A stretch of 64,000 nt of DNA from the NCBI RefSeq assembly GCF_022763305.1, contig NZ_JALEGT010000100.1, positions 1 to 64,000 on the forward strand, given 5' to 3'. The stretch comes from Marivita sp. GTDB lineage: Bacteria > Pseudomonadota > Alphaproteobacteria > Rhodobacterales > Rhodobacteraceae. Position numbers and translations under genes: made by a program. Of this stretch, positions 36,755 to 46,088 are shown piece after piece. How positions within the stretch are numbered: position 1 is the stretch's first letter; the number at the start of each line of letters is the position of its first letter. The notes below the pieces were generated by a model. That model saw nothing but the letters and a program-made list of their open reading frames with translations, ran no database searches and was not told the origin of the DNA.

Positions 36755-37687
36755 TCACGCCTCGTTTGCCAACGGCTCACCGACGCGCTTGATTTCCCAT
36801 TCTAACTCTATTCCAGAGTGCAAGAAAACCTTTTTTCTCACCTCTTCGCCCAATCCCTCAAGGTCCGCCGCCGTCGCCCCCCCGGTGTTGACGAGGAAGT
36901 TCGAATGTTTGGGTGACATCTGCGCCCCGCCGCGCGTGGCCCCGCGCATTCCCGCGTCGTCGATCACCTTCCACGCCTTGAGATCGTGCACGTCATCCGC
37001 CTGCCCGGTCGAGGAAAACCCCGCCGGATTGCGAAAGGTGCTGCCGGCCGTCCGGTCCTTGGTGGGTTGCGTCGCATCGCGCTTGGCCAGTTGCTCTTCC
37101 ATCCGCGCAGTCAGAGCCGTCGGGTCCCCCGGCGCGCCCTCGAACACGGCTTCGATTACGACCGCGCCTTCAGGCAGAACACTGGACCGATAGGCCAGGT
37201 GCAAGTCTGCGGCAGGCAGCGTGACCACCTCGCCCGTGCGCAAAACCGCCCGTATTTCAACAAGATGATCCGCGACATAGGACCCGTAGCAGCCCGCGTT
37301 CATGCACACGGCGCCCCCGATGGCCCCGGGAATGGTGCGCAGAAAGGTCAGATCGACCCCGGCCTCTGCCGCCTTGCGCGCCACATGTGCATCCAGCGCC
37401 GCAGCCCCCGCCGTCACCCGGGTGCCGTCAATGGAAATGCCGTTGAATCCCCGCCCCAACCGGATCACCACCGCGCGCAGACCTCCATCGCGCACGATCA
37501 GGTTCGATCCGACCCCCATGGGGAAAACGTCGATGCCCGCAGGCAGGTCGCGCAGGAAATCGGACAGGTCCTGCACATCGGCAGGCTGGAACAGCCAATC
37601 GGCCGGCCCGCCCACGCGCAACCAGGTCAGATCGGACAGCGGGCGTTGAGGCGTCAATGTGCCCCGGACATCAGGAAGCGTGATCAT
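36755..37687 (-). CDS. murB: UDP-N-acetylenolpyruvoylglucosamine reductase
   Basis: MurB reduces the enolpyruvyl group to give UDP-MurNAc, using FAD and NADPH. The 310-residue protein has FAD-binding [12 protein letters not shown] and [11 protein letters not shown], then [17 protein letters not shown], the catalytic-serine motif AGSTFRNP and the C-terminal [18 protein letters not shown]. The ATG at 37687 was chosen; a TTG start 18 bases upstream is possible. It is of normal length and sits between DUF2484 and ddl genes. Confidence 0.97.
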   Translation of the reverse strand: MITLPDVRGTLTPQRPLSDLTWLRVGGPADWLFQPADVQDLSDFLRDLPAGIDVFPMGVGSNLIVRDGGLRAVVIRLGRGFNGISIDGTRVTAGAAALDAHVARKAAEAGVDLTFLRTIPGAIGGAVCMNAGCYGSYVADHLVEIRAVLRTGEVVTLPAADLHLAYRSSVLPEGAVVIEAVFEGAPGDPTALTARMEEQLAKRDATQPTKDRTAGSTFRNPAGFSSTGQADDVHDLKAWKVIDDAGMRGATRGGAQMSPKHSNFLVNTGGATAADLEGLGEEVRKKVFLHSGIELEWEIKRVGEPLANEA

Positions 37688-37726
37688 GCCCCGCGTTTTG
37701 CCCAAAGGGCCGCGGCGCGTAAAGCC

Positions 37727-37987
37727 TCATTCGGACGGACGGGACCCGCTGCGCAGCACCCAGGCGATGAAATACCGCAAGGGCCAGCGGAAGACGCTCA
37801 TCACGGCAACAGTAAAGGCCAAGCCCCAGTACATCCCGTCCGACATGTAGACCCAGATCAGGATCGGCGCGCCCAGCGCCATCAGCAGATAGGCCCGCCG
37901 CCAGTGGTTGTCATTTGAGGGCAGCGCCCCAAGGATCGCCGCAAGGATGATCCAGCAACAGGCCGCGCTCAGGGAATAGCTCATCAT
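37727..37987 (-). CDS. DUF2484 family small membrane protein (second of tandem pair)
   Basis: This 86-residue protein has about three hydrophobic spans and the segment SVFRWPLRYFIAWVLRS, which parallels SMFRNPLRYFWNRLTG in the preceding gene. DUF2484 is a Rhodobacterales-restricted family found beside murB and is of unknown function. Its first ATG (37987) overlaps the upstream stop codon (ATGA); a second ATG follows immediately. The tandem arrangement with murB suggests a cell-envelope role, by context only. Confidence 0.8.
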   Translation of the reverse strand: MMSYSLSAACCWIILAAILGALPSNDNHWRRAYLLMALGAPILIWVYMSDGMYWGLAFTVAVMSVFRWPLRYFIAWVLRSGSRPSE

Positions 37988-38232
37988 TCGGGATGCTCCA
38001 CCAATTGTCCGGTCAGGCGGTTCCAGAAATACCGCAACGGGTTACGAAACATCGACACAAACGCAAGCATCGCGGCACACGCCGCCCAGATACCCACGGA
38101 CTGTCCGATCAGACCAATCAGCACTGGGGCCGCGATCAGCAGCACCAGCCCGGGTGCATACTGGTATCGCATCGGCAGCATCGCCACCGAGACCGACGCA
38201 AAGACCCATCCAATCGAGAGCCAAACCAGCAT
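37984..38232 (-). CDS. DUF2484 family small membrane protein (first of tandem pair)
   Basis: The 82-residue protein starts MLVWLSIGWVFASVSVAML, has three hydrophobic spans (about 3-20, 27-45 and 49-66) and ends with the FRNPLRYFWNRLTGQL motif shared with its downstream paralogue. The ATG at 38232 is chosen; a GTG at 38295 would add 21 polar residues across a hairpin. It is translationally coupled to the next DUF2484 gene. It is normally reached by transcription from murC, but here the cupin/FAD-oxidase pair intervenes. Confidence 0.78.
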   Translation of the reverse strand: MLVWLSIGWVFASVSVAMLPMRYQYAPGLVLLIAAPVLIGLIGQSVGIWAACAAMLAFVSMFRNPLRYFWNRLTGQLVEHPE

Positions 38233-38348
38233 ATCCGCCCGTGCCTTGTTCTCACCTGCGCGTTTTGCACTAGGCCCCGTTTCGGGCCAAAACACGACCT
38301 CAGAATGGTGAAGCCAAGGAAATCTCGGGAAAGGTGTGTGGGCCGGGC

Positions 38349-38390
38349 GCGTTTCGGTCGACCGAAACGCGGGATGCGTTGACGCATCCC
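38349..38390. repeat. composite double hairpin, copy A (after the FAD oxidase gene)
   Basis: Two adjacent palindromes fill 42 nt: arms GCGTTTCGGTC/GACCGAAACGC (38349-38370), then GGGATGCGT/ACGCATCCC around TG (38371-38390). The element ends seven bases from the FAD oxidase stop codon at 38398. A sister element of the same 22+20 layout lies at 40253-40294, and arm differences between the two are compensated base for base. Confidence 0.8.
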
Positions 38391-38397
38391 CCCGCCC

Positions 38398-39450
38398 TCA
38401 CCCGACAGGCGCAGCCAAGACCCAGCCTGCCACCTCCTCCGCGGCCGCCAGCGCGCCTTCGAGATAGCCACCCATCTCGGGCGCCAATTCGCTCGACGCA
38501 AAGAAAAGGCGACTGCCTTGGGTCGGCACCAATGCCGAGGGGCGTCCATAGGCCGGATGGTGGGTCAGCGGGGCCCGGTCGGCGGCCACCGCCGTCAGGC
38601 TTTCCTCGGCCCAGTCGGTGTAGAACACCTCCACCGGCGAGGCCGCACGCGGCCCGAAGAGGCGCGTCAATTGCGCCACGGAGGCAGAGATCACCTTGTC
38701 ACGACGCCCCGCCCGCGTGGCGGCAGGCACCCCCAGAAAGCCGAACAGCGCCCCGCCGCTGTCGGCGCTGGCATCGTGGATTTCCGCCAGAGGTCCCAAC
38801 TGGCTGGTTGCATCTCCGGACAGGCCATCCTCGCGCCAGAACGGGGCGTCATAGACCGCGACGAACTTGGCATGCCCCGCCATCCAGGTCGGCACACGCT
38901 CCAGGGCTGACCGAACAGGCCCCGGCAGGTCCGGCGTGAACGCCAAACTCGCCGCGACACGGGGTGGCACAGCCAGCACCACCTGATCGAAGGCCTGCGG
39001 ATCGCCTTCCGCGAACCCCAGCACACCATCGGCCGACACCGAGCGCACCACACGGCCTGTCTCGACACACCCCTCGGGCAACCGCGCGGCCAGAGCGTTG
39101 ACAAGCGCGCCCATCCCGCCGCGCAGCCGCAAGGAGCCCTGCATCGAGGCAAACCCGCGACCCCGGATCACGGCGCCTTGGGCGGTTTCGAAGAGCTGTG
39201 CGCCCTCCGCATATTGCGCAAAAACCTCCAGCCCCAACTTCTGCACAAGCGACGCCATGCGCGGCTGTCCCGGCCAGAACCACGAGGGCCCCAGATCAAA
39301 CCACTGCGCGCCGATCCGCACCGTCGATACCCGACCGCCCAACCGGTCACGCCCTTCGAACAGGCGCACCCTCCGCCCGGCACGGTGCAGCCTGTCCGCA
39401 AGCGCCAGCCCGGTCAGGCCACCGCCGACAATCGCCACAGTCGTGGTCAA
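38398..39450 (-). CDS. FAD-dependent amine-oxidase-type oxidoreductase
   Basis: The 350-residue flavoprotein begins with the Rossmann FAD motif VAIVGGGLTGLALADRLHRA and the amine-oxidase continuation LFEGRDRLGGRV (about 5-43), then FDLGPSWFWPGQPRM. It ends with a C-terminal FAD segment, FFASSELAPEMGGYLEGAL. It is short for a monoamine oxidase (usually 430-500), so the substrate cannot be guessed. The TTG start at 39450 lies two bases after the cupin stop, so the two genes form one unit. This pair is an insertion between murC and the DUF2484/murB genes. Confidence 0.8.
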   Translation of the reverse strand: MTTTVAIVGGGLTGLALADRLHRAGRRVRLFEGRDRLGGRVSTVRIGAQWFDLGPSWFWPGQPRMASLVQKLGLEVFAQYAEGAQLFETAQGAVIRGRGFASMQGSLRLRGGMGALVNALAARLPEGCVETGRVVRSVSADGVLGFAEGDPQAFDQVVLAVPPRVAASLAFTPDLPGPVRSALERVPTWMAGHAKFVAVYDAPFWREDGLSGDATSQLGPLAEIHDASADSGGALFGFLGVPAATRAGRRDKVISASVAQLTRLFGPRAASPVEVFYTDWAEESLTAVAADRAPLTHHPAYGRPSALVPTQGSRLFFASSELAPEMGGYLEGALAAAEEVAGWVLAAPVG

Positions 39451-39452
39451 GG

Positions 39453-40121
39453 TCAGACCGTGGGGGCTTGGGCAAAGGGCAGATGACCCGTCTTCATCCA
39501 GAGCTTTGCGCCGTCAGGTCCTGCCGTCGCCCGCAAGGGCACACCGTCGGGCAGCCGCAGCCAGGACCACGGGACAAGGTCATCCGCGCCTTCCCACACA
39601 GCGCCCTCCAGCACCAGCAGCTCGATACCACCCGTCGCGTCTTCGGTCAGTTCAGCCCCCGGTTCGAGCACCACATAGGACACCACCTCGCGCGCATCAC
39701 GGTGCAACTCGGCCCGCGCAATCCCGTTCTGCACCGATCCAAGCTGTGCGTCGATGTCCCGTCGGAACTGGGTGCGGTCCTCCAGATCGAATTGCCAGAG
39801 CTTGACGAAGATCGTGCAGCCCTCCGCCGCGCCGGGTGTGTGCGAAGTGGTCGGCGGATTGCGCACATAGGTGCCCACAGGGTAGTCGCCATGTTCGTCC
39901 TGGAACACGCCCTCCAGCACCAGAAACTCCTCACCGCCGGTGTGGGTGTGGGCCGAAAACGCGCTGCCCGGCGCGTAGCGCACGATCGAGGTCGCCCGCG
40001 CCACCTCGTCACCGATCCGGTCAAGCATGCGCCGATCGACCCCCGGCATGGGCGAGGCGATCCACGGTGCGTCGCCCGCATGCACCACCACACGCTTGGT
40101 GAAATCCGCATTGAGGTTCAT
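39453..40121 (-). CDS. ChrR-like double-cupin protein without anti-sigma domain
   Basis: The 222-residue protein has two cupin units: the first with [18 protein letters not shown] (about 58-75), the second around [15 protein letters not shown] (about 165-179). The arrangement resembles the C-terminal cupin of ChrR (anti-sigma partner of RpoE in Rhodobacter singlet-oxygen response), but the N-terminal zinc anti-sigma domain is absent. It may bind metal or sense reactive species for the coupled FAD oxidase. The ATG at 40121 is chosen over an upstream in-frame start. Confidence 0.8.
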   Translation of the reverse strand: MNLNADFTKRVVVHAGDAPWIASPMPGVDRRMLDRIGDEVARATSIVRYAPGSAFSAHTHTGGEEFLVLEGVFQDEHGDYPVGTYVRNPPTTSHTPGAAEGCTIFVKLWQFDLEDRTQFRRDIDAQLGSVQNGIARAELHRDAREVVSYVVLEPGAELTEDATGGIELLVLEGAVWEGADDLVPWSWLRLPDGVPLRATAGPDGAKLWMKTGHLPFAQAPTV

Positions 40122-40252
40122 CGCGTCGCTCCCGCTGCAAAACAAGCATCTCAAGTGGTAGCCGCAGCGCGCCAGCAGTTAAAGACGGTCCTCAGGTCTT
40201 TTCCGGTTTCAAAACGCCTAGAGGCGAGGCAGAGCGCCACGGTGCACCCTCC

Positions 40253-40294
40253 CGTTTTCGGTCAACCGAAAACGAGGATGCGTCGACGCATCCT
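40253..40294. repeat. composite double hairpin, copy B (after murC)
   Basis: Two adjacent palindromes: arms CGTTTTCGGT/ACCGAAAACG around CA (40253-40274) and AGGATGCGTC/GACGCATCCT (40275-40294). The element ends 11 bases from the murC stop at 40306. With copy A it brackets the cupin/FAD-oxidase pair in direct orientation. Confidence 0.8.
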
Positions 40295-40305
40295 CCGCCC
40301 CCGCC

Positions 40306-41703
40306 CTATTTCGCCAACCGCTCCGGCAGCCCATTGGCCCAGGCGCTGATCGTCCCGGCCCCGAGGCAGACGACCATATCCCCCGGACGGGCCTGTTCGC
40401 GCACCAGTCGCTCCAGATCGTCCTCGTTCAGGATTGCCCGCGCGTGGCGGTGGCCATGGCGGATGAGGCCCGCCACCAGATCATCGCGCGAGGCACCTGC
40501 GATGGGGTCTTCGCCGGCCGCAAACACCTCGGCAATGGCGACCACATCCGCCTCGTTGAAACAGGCGCAGAAATCGTCAAAGAGGTTCGACAGACGCGTA
40601 TAGCGGTGCGGCTGGTGGATCGCGATGACGCGCCCTTCGGAGGCCTGTCGCGCGGCCTTGAGCACGGCGGCAATCTCGACCGGGTGGTGGCCGTAATCGT
40701 CGATGATCGTGACCCCATTCCACTCCCCCACCTTGGTGAAGCGGCGGTTGACCCCGCCGAAGGCCGCCAGCGCCTGACGGATTTCCTCTTTCTTCATGCC
40801 CAGATGGCGGGCCACCGCCACAGCGGACAGCGCGTTCGACACGTTGTGATCGCCGGGCATGGGCAAGGTACAGCCCTCGATGCTGTCGCCCTCGGCCTGC
40901 AGCGCGATGTCGAAATGCGCGACGCCCTTTTCGTAGCGGAGGTTCACCGCCCGGACATCGGCCTGTGCGTTGAAGCCATAGGTCACCACGCGGCGGTCGG
41001 TGACCTTGCCCACCAGACGTTGCACCTCTTCGTGGTCGGTGCAGCAAACAGCGATGCCGTAGAACGGGATGTTCGACACAAAGTCCTGAAACCCTTGCCG
41101 CAGGCGTTCGAAATCGCCCCAGTGTTCCATGTGTTCGGGGTCGATATTGGTGACGATGCCGATGGTCGCAGGCAGACGGTTGAACGAGCCGTCGCTCTCG
41201 TCGGCCTCGACCACCATCCATTCGCCCTGCCCCATCCGCGCATTCGAGCCGTAGGCGTGGATGATGCCGCCATTGATTACGGTGGGATCAAACCCGCCCG
41301 CCACCATAAGCTCGGCCATCATCGTTGTGGTGGTGGTTTTTCCGTGTGTGCCCGCAATCGCGATGTTCGACTTGAGCCGCATCAGTTCTGCCAGCATGTC
41401 GGCACGGCGCACCACCGGCAGGCCACGCTTGCGCGCCTCGTCCAACTCGGGATTGCCCGGTTTGATCGCGGTCGAGACGACAACCACCTCGGCCCCGTCG
41501 AGGTTCTCGGCCCGCTGACCTTCGAAGATGCGCGCGCCCAGATCGGCCAGCCGGTTGGTGATCTTGCTGGCCTTCAGGTCCGATCCTTGCACCGTGTAGC
41601 CCAGATTGACCAGCACCTCGGCAATGCCGGACATGCCGATACCGCCGATGCCGACGAAATGGATGGCCCCGATATCGACGGGAAGTTTGGTGGCGGCGTT
41701 CAT
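40306..41703 (-). CDS. murC: UDP-N-acetylmuramate--L-alanine ligase
   Basis: MurC adds L-alanine to UDP-MurNAc, the first peptide step of peptidoglycan synthesis. The 465-residue protein has [17 protein letters not shown] (about 15-31), the ATP-binding [27 protein letters not shown]-equivalent regions and the C-terminal [18 protein letters not shown] and HQPHRYTRL motifs. Its ATG overlaps the murG stop (ATGA). In related genomes it is followed closely by murB; here two accessory genes intervene. Confidence 0.97.
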   Translation of the reverse strand: MNAATKLPVDIGAIHFVGIGGIGMSGIAEVLVNLGYTVQGSDLKASKITNRLADLGARIFEGQRAENLDGAEVVVVSTAIKPGNPELDEARKRGLPVVRRADMLAELMRLKSNIAIAGTHGKTTTTTMMAELMVAGGFDPTVINGGIIHAYGSNARMGQGEWMVVEADESDGSFNRLPATIGIVTNIDPEHMEHWGDFERLRQGFQDFVSNIPFYGIAVCCTDHEEVQRLVGKVTDRRVVTYGFNAQADVRAVNLRYEKGVAHFDIALQAEGDSIEGCTLPMPGDHNVSNALSAVAVARHLGMKKEEIRQALAAFGGVNRRFTKVGEWNGVTIIDDYGHHPVEIAAVLKAARQASEGRVIAIHQPHRYTRLSNLFDDFCACFNEADVVAIAEVFAAGEDPIAGASRDDLVAGLIRHGHRHARAILNEDDLERLVREQARPGDMVVCLGAGTISAWANGLPERLAK

Positions 41704-42818
41704 TCGGTCTGTCCTTCAGGATCACTTGGGGTTTGGCCGGCCAGCCTTTCGACCAGCGCGGCAAGGTCTTGTGCGGCCTCGGGTCTGGCCTGCGAAAGGG
41801 CGGCCAGCGACATTTGCAAAGCGCCCTGCGGGTTTTGCAAAACCGCAAGGATCTGTTCGGCGAGGCTGTCGACAGTGAGCTTGCTTTCGGGAATGCGGAT
41901 CGCGGCCCCCGCCTCGACCAGCCCGCGCGCATTTGCGGTCTGGTGATCGCCTGTGGCGGCGGCGAAAGGCACAAGGATCGACGGGCGTCCGATGACCGAG
42001 ATGTCCGCGACACTCGACGCACCGGAGCGCGAGATCACAAGCTGCGCTTCGGTCATCCGGTTCGGAACATCGTTGAAAAAGGGCTGCACATCGGCGTTGA
42101 CGCCATGTTCGGCGTAATAGGCGGCGACGCGGTCGCCATCCTCGTCCCGCGCCTGATGACTGACGCGCAGATGCTGGAGCGTTTCGAGCGGCAGCGACGC
42201 GATGGCGGGCGGCACCACGTCAGACAGGATGCGCGCGCCCTGACTGCCACCGATCACGAGGATCGACATCGGATAGTCGCCGGGTGGAATATAGGCGGCC
42301 CCGGCACGGTCCTTGACCGCAAGCCGTACGGGGTTGCCCACATGCACGCCCTCGACGCCATCAGGAAGGGTCGTGGGCCATGTGCCACAGGCCACGCAGT
42401 GAACGCGTTTGGCAAAGATCGCGTTGACCCGGCCAAGAACGCCATTCTGTTCATGGATCATCCGGGGCCGCCGCAAGAGCAGGGCCGCCCCAAGCGCCGG
42501 GATCGACGGGTAGCCGCCAAAACCAACCACCACGTCGGGCCGGTCGCGCAGCATGCGCCACGACATCGACAGAACTCCGCCCAAGACGCGCAGAGGCACC
42601 ATCGCCTTTGCCAGAACACCGCCGCGCGCGAATGTTGCGCTGCTCACCTGTTCGATCTCGGTGGAATGGGGAAAACCGCCCGTGTACCGCGCGCCGCGGG
42701 CATCGGTCGAGAGCTTCACCCGCCAGCCCCGGCGCAGCATGACCTCGGCCAGCGCCTGCGCCGGAAACATGTGGCCACCGGTCCCGCCGGCTGCGATGAC
42801 AAGATAGGGTTTGCGCAT
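41700..42818 (-). CDS. murG: UDP-GlcNAc:undecaprenyl-PP-MurNAc-pentapeptide GlcNAc transferase
   Basis: MurG makes lipid II on the inner face of the membrane. The 372-residue GT28 enzyme has the N-terminal G-loop [19 protein letters not shown] (about 8-26), [42 protein letters not shown] and [12 protein letters not shown], with UDP-binding [16 protein letters not shown]. The ATG at 42818 is next to the conserved [11 protein letters not shown] start. It overlaps murC and follows ftsW by 89 bp. Confidence 0.97.
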   Translation of the reverse strand: MRKPYLVIAAGGTGGHMFPAQALAEVMLRRGWRVKLSTDARGARYTGGFPHSTEIEQVSSATFARGGVLAKAMVPLRVLGGVLSMSWRMLRDRPDVVVGFGGYPSIPALGAALLLRRPRMIHEQNGVLGRVNAIFAKRVHCVACGTWPTTLPDGVEGVHVGNPVRLAVKDRAGAAYIPPGDYPMSILVIGGSQGARILSDVVPPAIASLPLETLQHLRVSHQARDEDGDRVAAYYAEHGVNADVQPFFNDVPNRMTEAQLVISRSGASSVADISVIGRPSILVPFAAATGDHQTANARGLVEAGAAIRIPESKLTVDSLAEQILAVLQNPQGALQMSLAALSQARPEAAQDLAALVERLAGQTPSDPEGQTE

Positions 42819-42907
42819 AGTTCCCCCGCCCAAGGAATGACGGACAGAGACCTGTCCTGACGGCGTTTGTCAACAAACCAGCACGGGATTCACCCCATAT
42901 AAGGGGA

Positions 42908-44074
42908 TTATCGCATCCGACCTCGCAAGATATCGCCGATTTCGCCCTGCGGACGGCTGCGCGTGAAAGCCAGAAGCATGCCCACCGCAATGCCTCCCGC
43001 GATCAGGGACGACCCCCCGTAACTCACGAAAGGAAGGGTCATGCCCTTGGCGGGCAGAAGGCGCACCGCCACCCCCATGTTGATCATCGCCTGAACGCCG
43101 AACATGCAGGCCAGCCCTGTGCCCGCCAGACGGATGAACGGATCGCGTTCGCGCATCAGCCGCAGCAGCGAGCGCACCACGATCGTGGCGTAGAGCGCGA
43201 TGATGATCAGGACCAGAACCAGCCCGTATTCCTCGGCGGCGACGGCGATGATGAAGTCCGTATGGGCATCCGGCAGCGACCATTTCACCTGGCCTTCACC
43301 GACACCCACGCCGAAGAACCCGCCTTCGCGGATGGCATTGGTCGCGTAGCCAAGCTGGGTGGTCGGATCGACATCGGGGCTGAGAAAGCCGTCGATACGG
43401 CGCGCGAAGTGTTCGGAGTTCTGGTAGGCCACCGTGCCCCCCAGCACCACCATCCCCGCGATGATCATCAGCAGCAGCATCGGCGCGCCCGCCACGAAAT
43501 ACATCACGCCCCAGCCGAACAGGACAAGACAGGCCTGTCCGAAATCCGGCTGAAGGGCGAGCATGAGAACGATGCTGGTGGTGATGGCAAAAGACAGGGT
43601 CTTGCCGGGAGGTCCGCCCAGATCCTGGCTTGCGGCGAGAAACCATGCGGTCACGATGACGAAGGTCGGTTTCAGGAACTCGGACGGTTGCACCGAGGCG
43701 AATCCCAGCGAGTACCAGCGCACCGCGCCCTTGCCGAAGTCGGTGCCGAAGAACGGCAGCAGTGCCAGCGCAACGAAGGCTGCGGCGAATCCCAGCACGG
43801 CCAGACGGCGTACGACGATGGGCCCCATCATCGACACGAAGATCATGACACCCAGCGCCAGCCCACCAAAGACGGCCTGCCGCTGTACGTAGTGAAAAGG
43901 TGCGAACCCGTTGCGCTCGGCCAGCGGCGGAGAGGCCGCGAGCCCCAGCAGGATGCCGATCCCGAAGAGGATCAGGATGCAGGACAAGCTCCATTTGTCG
44001 ACGGTGCGCCACCATTTCGGCAACACAGGTTCACCCGCGCGGGTGGGCACCGCGCCATAGACCATCTCTGTCAT
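42908..44074 (-). CDS. ftsW: peptidoglycan glycosyltransferase FtsW
   Basis: FtsW is the SEDS-family transglycosylase of the divisome. The 388-residue protein has about ten membrane spans and SEDS motifs: VQPSEFLKPTFVIVTAWFLA, LQPDFGQACLVLFGWGVMYF, the catalytic-loop region and SYGGSSLIAGGIAVGMLLA. The ATG at 44074 is the first start that gives the usual short soluble N terminus; the open frame upstream runs antisense to the divergent flavoprotein gene. It is separated from murD by the plus-strand island. Confidence 0.96.
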   Translation of the reverse strand: MTEMVYGAVPTRAGEPVLPKWWRTVDKWSLSCILILFGIGILLGLAASPPLAERNGFAPFHYVQRQAVFGGLALGVMIFVSMMGPIVVRRLAVLGFAAAFVALALLPFFGTDFGKGAVRWYSLGFASVQPSEFLKPTFVIVTAWFLAASQDLGGPPGKTLSFAITTSIVLMLALQPDFGQACLVLFGWGVMYFVAGAPMLLLMIIAGMVVLGGTVAYQNSEHFARRIDGFLSPDVDPTTQLGYATNAIREGGFFGVGVGEGQVKWSLPDAHTDFIIAVAAEEYGLVLVLIIIALYATIVVRSLLRLMRERDPFIRLAGTGLACMFGVQAMINMGVAVRLLPAKGMTLPFVSYGGSSLIAGGIAVGMLLAFTRSRPQGEIGDILRGRMR

Positions 44075-44216
44075 GGTTTCACCGCTATTTCTGCCTCGGT
44101 CACCCGTGTTTTTCCGGGTCTTGGTCCGCACTCTAGCCGATATGATTCGCCCGATCCAGTGGAATGATTCGGCTTGTGCCTCTTGCGCATCGCGCCGTTC
44201 CGTGGTCGGTGCCCGC

Positions 44217-45398
44217 ATGCAGGTGAATACGCTGATCCTTGGGGCCGGAGCCGCCGGCATGATGTGCGCAGCCCATGCCGGGCCGTCAGTACTGGTCATC
44301 GACCATGCCAAGGCGCCAGGTGAGAAGATCCGCATCTCGGGCGGCGGGCGCTGCAACTTCACCAACATGCACACCGATCCGGCGCGGTTCCTCGGGCAGA
44401 ACCCGCATTTCCACAAATCCGCGCTGAGCCGGTACACCCAGTGGGATTTCGTTGACCTTGTGGACCGCTACAGGATCGCATGGCACGAAAAGACGCTGGG
44501 GCAGCTTTTCTGTGACAACAAGGCGACGCAGATCGTCGACATGCTGCGGGCCGAAATGGCGCAGGTGGGGGCCGATCTCTGGCTGCAAACATCGCTCGCC
44601 GATCTGAGCCATGACGGTGCTCGCTTCGTGGCAGAGCTCGAACGGGACGGCAAACGCCACCGCATCACCGCACGTCATCTCGTACTGGCGACGGGAGGCA
44701 AGTCGATCCCCAAGATGGGTGCCACGGGCTTGGCCTACGACATCGCGCGGCAGTTCGGCCATCGGGTCACCGACACCCGCCCGGCGCTTGTGCCGCTGAC
44801 CTTTTCGGACCAGCGCTTTGCCGCGATTTCCGGTGTCTCGACCCCGGTGATCGCGCAAGCCAACGGCACCGCGTTCGAAGAGGCGATGCTTTTCACCCAT
44901 CGCGGTCTCAGCGGGCCAGCAGTTCTGCAGATTTCCAGCTACTGGACCGAGGGCGACAGCATTTCCGTCAATCTGCTGCCCGGTCATGATCTGGCGTCCA
45001 GCCTGAAATCCGCGCGCCGAAGCCAGGGCAAGCGCAACGTGACCACCGCACTGGCCGAGGTCCTGCCCGATCGGCTGGTGACACACTTGTCCGCTGACCT
45101 GCATCTGGACGGCAATGTCGGCGACCTGTCCGACAAACGCATCGACGAGATCACCGACCGCCTACGCCGCTGGACCCTGACACCCTCGGGCAGCGAAGGC
45201 TACCGCACGGCCGAGGTCACGCTGGGCGGCATCGCCACCGACCGGATCGACAGCAAGTCGATGATGTCGCGCGACGTACCCGGTCTCTTCATGATCGGAG
45301 AAGCGGTGGATGTGACCGGCTGGCTGGGCGGGTATAACTTCCAATGGGCCTGGAGTTCGGGTGTCGCCGCCGGACGGGCCATTGCGAACCGGGCTTGA
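44217..45398 (+). CDS. HI0933/YhiN-family FAD-dependent flavoprotein
   Basis: The 393-residue protein has the Rossmann motif LILGAGAAGMMCAAHAG (about 5-21), the family signature EKIRISGGGRCNFTN, LFCDNKATQIVDML, VLATGGKSIPKMGATG and LFMIGEAVDVTGWLGGYNFQWAWSSG at the C terminus. This is the HI0933 (YhiN) family, conserved but of unclear substrate. The ATG at 44217 fits the family start. It begins a plus-strand island between ftsW and murD. Confidence 0.93.
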   Translation: MQVNTLILGAGAAGMMCAAHAGPSVLVIDHAKAPGEKIRISGGGRCNFTNMHTDPARFLGQNPHFHKSALSRYTQWDFVDLVDRYRIAWHEKTLGQLFCDNKATQIVDMLRAEMAQVGADLWLQTSLADLSHDGARFVAELERDGKRHRITARHLVLATGGKSIPKMGATGLAYDIARQFGHRVTDTRPALVPLTFSDQRFAAISGVSTPVIAQANGTAFEEAMLFTHRGLSGPAVLQISSYWTEGDSISVNLLPGHDLASSLKSARRSQGKRNVTTALAEVLPDRLVTHLSADLHLDGNVGDLSDKRIDEITDRLRRWTLTPSGSEGYRTAEVTLGGIATDRIDSKSMMSRDVPGLFMIGEAVDVTGWLGGYNFQWAWSSGVAAGRAIANRA

Positions 45399-45428
45399 AG
45401 TTTTACAAAATTGTTACATCTTCGCGGG

Positions 45429-46088
45429 ATGCCTTCGAGCCCCGCCATGTCTTCATCGCCATTTGCCATCCTGCGGGGTCCACTCCGGGATTTGGCGAAC
45501 CTCCTGTCGGGCGGTGGAGATTTTCCGCGCGCGCAGGAACGCATCTGGATCAATCCGTCTCGGATGACCCGGATCTATACGCGCAACCCAGCACAGACGC
45601 CGGATTACAAGCGGCGTCATTCCGGGATGGTGCTTGCCGGGGACTGGGACCAGCGGACCGAACCGATTGACGAGTCCTGGAAAATCGCCGCCTGTCTTGC
45701 GCATTTCCGTGATGGTGTCGCCTGGGAGGAGACCGGCATCTACGACCGGATGCACGAGATGGTCAAAACGCGCGGGCAGTTCGACAGCTGTCGGACAATG
45801 GAGGACATTGTTGCGAGATACCAAACAATTGACGCGCTTTATGCGGATATTCTGAAGAATGGCTATCGTGACGAAACGGTTCACCGCCTTGGCAGCCCGC
45901 GTCTGCCTGAAGGCGTCTATGTGCATCTGGATCGTCACGGCGACCCGATCTTCGGAGCCATTGGCAACCATCGCCTGGCCATCGCGCGCGCGCTTGGTCT
46001 GACGCGCATTCCGGCGCAGCTTGGTGTCGTTCATCCGGACGCCATCGAACGCAACGCCTTGAAGCGTCTGCGCCGCGATATCGAATGA
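45429..46088 (+). CDS. uncharacterised protein with ParB/sulfiredoxin-like HR motif, paralogue 1
   Basis: This 219-residue soluble protein is not in a named family I recognise. Visible blocks are IWINPSRMTRIYT (about 40-52), RRHSGMVLAGDWDQ (about 62-75), VAWEETGIYDRMHEMV, IDALYADILKNGYRD, and a C-terminal VYVHLDRHGDPIFG followed by GNHRLAIARALGLTRIPAQL. The last block resembles the GxHR...A..LG...IP motif of the ParB/sulfiredoxin fold, but earlier ParB motifs are not clear. Its stop overlaps the start of a clear paralogue. The ATG at 45429 is chosen; 45447 is an alternative. Confidence 0.6.
   Translation: MPSSPAMSSSPFAILRGPLRDLANLLSGGGDFPRAQERIWINPSRMTRIYTRNPAQTPDYKRRHSGMVLAGDWDQRTEPIDESWKIAACLAHFRDGVAWEETGIYDRMHEMVKTRGQFDSCRTMEDIVARYQTIDALYADILKNGYRDETVHRLGSPRLPEGVYVHLDRHGDPIFGAIGNHRLAIARALGLTRIPAQLGVVHPDAIERNALKRLRRDIE

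Noticed and set aside
38273-38287. GGCCC/GGGCC hairpin within the possible 5' extension of the first DUF2484 gene
   Set aside because: It is short, has no T tract, and the start at 38232 excludes it from coding sequence; too weak to list separately.
38349-40294. Composite double hairpins as ends of an insertion sequence
   Set aside because: No transposase lies between them, and each is itself palindromic and next to a stop codon, which fits 3' structures better than IS ends.
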